Assembly: GCA_024643345.1 (NCBI GenBank)
Contig: JAHENB010000065.1
Coordinates: 1-35,350 of the forward strand
DNA length: 35,350 nucleotides
Reading direction: 5' to 3'
From: Maribacter sp.
GTDB lineage: Bacteria; Bacteroidota; Bacteroidia; Flavobacteriales; Flavobacteriaceae
The translations under genes and the position numbers were made by a program. Under the pieces are notes generated by a model that was not told the DNA's origin, ran no database searches, and worked only from the letters and a program-made list of their open reading frames with translations. Numbering within the stretch: the first letter of the stretch is position 1; every line of letters starts with the position of its first letter. Of the stretch, positions 33,065-35,350 are shown piece by piece.

Positions 33065-34264
33065 TTAGTTTTGGTTGTTTATATCGCGAACACATCTAAA
33101 CCCGATGTGTTCCATTGAGGTATCCGGGGTATTGCGCATGCGTCGTGCATTTCGAAATCCGGAACACCAGTCATCGTTGCATAAAAAAGAACCGCCCCTG
33201 ATCGATTTTTTTGTTTCGAAATTGTCGAAGACCTCAAAACTTTTTTCGGGACCTTGGGGATTGTCGGCAATGCCTCCTTTTTCGGCCAATTCATAATAGT
33301 ATTTGGCACTGTACCAATCGTTGGTCCATTCCCAAACATTGCCCGCCATGTCGTAAAGCCCGTAACCATTTTTTGGGAACGATTTTACTGGGGCCGTGCC
33401 CTCATAACCGTCGGCGACGGTATTGGTATAGGGGAAATTGCCCTGCAAATGGTTGGCATAATGGGTACCCTGTTCCGTTTTCTCATTGCCCCAGGGATAC
33501 ATGTTGTTTTTTTTCCCGCCCCGCATGGCATATTCCCACTCCGCTTCGGTCGGCAAACGTTTTCCCGCCCATTGGGCATAGGCCACCGCATCGTACCAGC
33601 TTACCTGAACCACGGGATGGTCATCAAGGCCTTCAATGGAACTATCGGGACCCTTGGGATGTTTCCAGTCGGCCTGCTGTTTAAAGGTCCACCAATTGGC
33701 CAAATTGTCCCTTGAGGCATTCGGGGCGGCATAGTTGAAAACCAAAGAGGCCGGCAATAAATTTTCAGCAGGGGGCTTTGGCGTTTCCGGGGGCAGTTGT
33801 TTTTTGAGTTCTTCCCAATCTACCGGTTTTTCGGCAGTGGTCACATAGCCTGTGGCATCCACGAAGGCTTTGAACTCAGCATTGGTGACTTCATGTGCAT
33901 CCATCCAAAAATCATTGACGCGCACCATATGTTTGGGAAGCTCGTCGCCCTGGGGAAGGGCCGTTTTGGGCATATTTTCAAAGCCTTCGGGAACATCCCC
34001 GCCCATTTCAAAAACCCCTCCGGATATTTTCACCATCCCCGCATAATCGTTCTGCTCCTTTTGGTCGGTGGCCATTGAATCTGTCGCGATTACCATGCCC
34101 CCCCCATCTTTGTTTCCCACCAAATCTGCGCGGGAAACAGAACCACAGTCAAGGGTATCATGGTCGGGTTCAATCACCACTTCTTTCACCTTTCCCTTGC
34201 AGGCCGTAAAAGCTATTAAAAGTGTGCTTAGCACAAAGATATTTATGGATTGTTTGATGCCCAT
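33065..34264 (-). CDS. Formylglycine-generating enzyme (SUMF1 type), predicted lipoprotein
   Basis: The 399-residue protein has a lipoprotein signal (LIAFTAC, Cys22). The FGE domain starts near residue 76 (GMVKISGGVFEMGG), with FWMDAHEVTNAEFKAFVDAT, RLPTEAEWEYAMRGG, YPWGNE, and GLYDMAGNVWEWTNDWYSA. The catalytic segment is RGGSFLCNDDWCSGFR with Cys362 and Cys367, the same spacing as the copper-binding cysteine pair of human FGE (336 and 341). NTPDTSMEHIGFRC closes the domain. The enzyme oxidises the Cys of CxPxR/CTAGR sulfatases to formylglycine using oxygen. An exported FGE would act on sulfatases after Sec export. Both sulfatases in this window have CTAGR. Family members lacking the Cys pair are not FGEs, but this one keeps both. 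Confidence 0.93.
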   Translation of the reverse strand: MGIKQSINIFVLSTLLIAFTACKGKVKEVVIEPDHDTLDCGSVSRADLVGNKDGGGMVIATDSMATDQKEQNDYAGMVKISGGVFEMGGDVPEGFENMPKTALPQGDELPKHMVRVNDFWMDAHEVTNAEFKAFVDATGYVTTAEKPVDWEELKKQLPPETPKPPAENLLPASLVFNYAAPNASRDNLANWWTFKQQADWKHPKGPDSSIEGLDDHPVVQVSWYDAVAYAQWAGKRLPTEAEWEYAMRGGKKNNMYPWGNEKTEQGTHYANHLQGNFPYTNTVADGYEGTAPVKSFPKNGYGLYDMAGNVWEWTNDWYSAKYYYELAEKGGIADNPQGPEKSFEVFDNFETKKSIRGGSFLCNDDWCSGFRNARRMRNTPDTSMEHIGFRCVRDINNQN

Positions 34265-34350
34265 TTACAATTCCTTTTTGCCTATATGATTTATCAAAGA
34301 CCTCTGGATCATGTTCATGTCTTATTACCTACTTCGGGGGATCTTTTTGG

Positions 34351-34995
34351 CTAATCGCCCAGCAAAAATACCAATCCGCCGCTAAATCCGCCCATTACCG
34401 TGGTAGTGCCAACGCTTACCCCGCTGGAAACGCCCCCTGAGCCTCCACCTACATACACCCCGCCCCATTCCACAGGGAGGAACAAATTGCCTTGCAGGTT
34501 GAGTCCCACACGGTCACTGAACATGATATTGACGCCCGCTTTAAAGCTAAAGGCGAAGCGGGTGCTTGAATCCAGTCCCCTGCTTGCAATGGCCGTATTC
34601 ACATCTTGAGGACTGATTACCACCAATCCCAGGCCACCGCCGGCAAACGGCCTTACTTTATCGGTCTGGAAATAGCGCGTTGCCCCTAATTGAAACCAGT
34701 CGAAATTGAGATCGGAAAGCCGGTCTTCAGCCGGACTTACGATCCTATCCCTTATTCTCAGTTCGGTACCCATACGGGTGTAGGACAGGCCGATCTTAAG
34801 ATACTCATCCATCCCGAAACCTACCGAAATGCCATATTGATCACTGTCTTTGGCCTTCAGGTAATTGGGGCCATAGTTCAGTTTGGTTCCGAACTGGTAA
34901 CCATAGCTAGGAATGATCTCCACGGTTTGGGATTGGCCGTTGAAATAGGTCAACAGTAGCGAAAACAGCAGTACTCCTTTAAGTTTTGAATTCAT
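34351..34995 (-). CDS. Outer-membrane beta-barrel protein, 214 residues
   Basis: A signal peptide (MNSKLKGVLLFSLLLTYFNG) ending in GQSQ is followed by an OmpA/OmpW-like small barrel: VEIIPSYGYQFGTKLNYGPN, QYGISVGFGMDEYLKIGLSY, QLGATRYFQTDKVRPFAGGG, FAFSFKAGVNIMFSDRVGLN, and a Gly/Ser-rich segment (GGVYVGGGSGGVSSGVSVGT) before the end. The sequence ends GLVFLLGD rather than with an aromatic residue. Length fits the eight-stranded outer-membrane protein beta-barrel domain (PF13505-type). It lies 86 bases before the FGE gene and 65 bases after the repeat-protein gene. Its role is unknown. Confidence 0.75.
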   Translation of the reverse strand: MNSKLKGVLLFSLLLTYFNGQSQTVEIIPSYGYQFGTKLNYGPNYLKAKDSDQYGISVGFGMDEYLKIGLSYTRMGTELRIRDRIVSPAEDRLSDLNFDWFQLGATRYFQTDKVRPFAGGGLGLVVISPQDVNTAIASRGLDSSTRFAFSFKAGVNIMFSDRVGLNLQGNLFLPVEWGGVYVGGGSGGVSSGVSVGTTTVMGGFSGGLVFLLGD

Positions 34996-35060
34996 AGGTA
35001 TTAGTTTTTAGCGAAATTCTTTTAATCATGGTATTCGTTGAATCATTTTAGATCCATTGA

Positions 35061-35350
35061 TCAATTTCTTCTTCTTACCCCCCCACTGGGTCTTCCTGCC
35101 GGTCTCGCGGTCGGCCTGTTCGTAGGCCTGGCCGAAGGCCTGTTCATGGGCGTACTGGGCCTGCTTGAAGGCCTTGTATTGGGCATGCTCGAAGGTCTGT
35201 TCATGGGCGTACTGGGCCTGGTTGATGGCTGGGTGGAGGGCCTATTGGCCGGTCGCGTTGTGGGTTGGGTCGATGGCCTTGTTGCAGGTCTCGTTGCTGG
35301 CCGGTTCGCTGGCTGCGTTGACGGCCTCGTCGTTGGTCTCGTCGTTGGTC
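35061..35350 (-). CDS. C-terminus of an RPST/QPST tetrapeptide-repeat protein (cut by window edge)
   Basis: The frame runs from the right window edge to TGA at 35063-35061 with no stop, 95 visible codons; the start lies outside. The visible part is a low-complexity array of four-residue units of the form R/Q-P-S/T/A-T/N/S (RPTT, RPST, QPAN, RPAT, RPSS, RPTN), interrupted twice by PMN, and ends GVRRRN. Similar Pro/Arg/Thr arrays occur at the C-terminal end of DUF3300-type exported proteins, but the conserved domain is not visible, so this is only a guess. The array is encoded by a degenerate 12-base repeat. It is strongly basic and would be disordered; binding to polyanions such as sulfated or phosphorylated glycans or lipids is speculation. 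Confidence 0.75.
   Translation of the reverse strand, partial: PTTRPTTRPSTQPANRPATRPATRPSTQPTTRPANRPSTQPSTRPSTPMNRPSSMPNTRPSSRPSTPMNRPSARPTNRPTARPAGRPSGGVRRRN
35061..35350 (-). repeat. Degenerate 12-base tandem repeat (coding)
   Basis: From about 35075 to the window end, the sequence repeats every 12 bases with many substitutions, mostly in units encoding R/Q-P-S/T-T. A longer near-repeat also appears: the run CTGTTCATGGGCGTACTGGG occurs at about 35140 and 35198, giving two copies of STPMNRPS. Such arrays expand and contract by slippage, so the copy number may vary among strains. Confidence 0.8.

Noticed and set aside
33211-33715. Overlapping + strand frames of about 155 codons opposite the FGE gene
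   Set aside because: Antisense to the conserved FGE core; Cys/Pro/His-rich translation is typical of the reverse of Gly/Trp-rich coding sequence.
35061-35350. CRISPR array at the right edge
   Set aside because: The 12-base period is too short, there are no spacers, and the repeat keeps one protein frame open throughout.

Overview
The window looks like chromosomal DNA from a marine-type member of the Bacteroidota, most likely the Flavobacteriaceae. The evidence is Bacteroidota-typical protein families (DUF4421, DUF4251, DUF2490, SYLF), many Sec signal peptides ending in AQ, TAnnTTTG-like promoter elements, moderately low GC, and aerobic Cys-type sulfatases with a formylglycine-generating enzyme. 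I see no rRNA, tRNA, CRISPR array, transposase or integrase. Family names come from reading the proteins; no database search was run.

Left end (1-5.7 kb, + strand): a molybdenum hydroxylase locus of the isoquinoline 1-oxidoreductase / aldehyde oxidase type. It has one small [2Fe-2S] subunit (IorA-like) and three large subunits (IorB-like), the first cut by the window edge. The two complete large subunits carry twin-arginine signals followed by a lipobox, so the enzymes should be exported folded and possibly lipid-anchored.

Middle (6.2-25.4 kb, mostly - strand): an unusually dense run of envelope genes. There are ten predicted beta-barrel outer-membrane proteins (a MetA-pathway-type protein, two DUF4421, a FadL-like protein, a neuromedin-U-type protein, a POTRA-less Omp85 barrel, DUF481, DUF2490 and two or three unnamed). 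Among them sit periplasmic or lipid-interacting proteins (SYLF, glycine-zipper, DUF4251, a Tyr/Gly-rich lipoprotein) and inner-membrane proteins (MscS-family channel, DUF502, YqhA/UPF0114). Soluble cytoplasmic enzymes are essentially absent.

Right part (25.5-35.35 kb, - strand): two paralogous exported arylsulfatases flank a fused MFS/spermidine-synthase-like membrane protein. A HAD phosphatase predicted to be a lipoprotein lies downstream. A formylglycine-generating enzyme, also a predicted lipoprotein and with both catalytic cysteines, lies upstream. Two small barrels and the C-terminus of an RPST/QPST repeat protein complete the region. Strong hairpins separate each sulfatase gene from the next gene.

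The genes suggest an envelope-centred module: sulfate-ester hydrolysis outside the cytoplasm, sulfatase maturation apparently also outside, a phosphatase, a membrane methyltransferase-fold protein, mechanosensitive and small membrane proteins, and many barrels. No SusC/SusD pair, glycoside hydrolase, sensor or regulator is visible, so this is not an ordinary polysaccharide-utilisation locus. The substrate is unknown. Several intergenic gaps hold protein-like open stretches that may be decayed genes, but that reading is weak.
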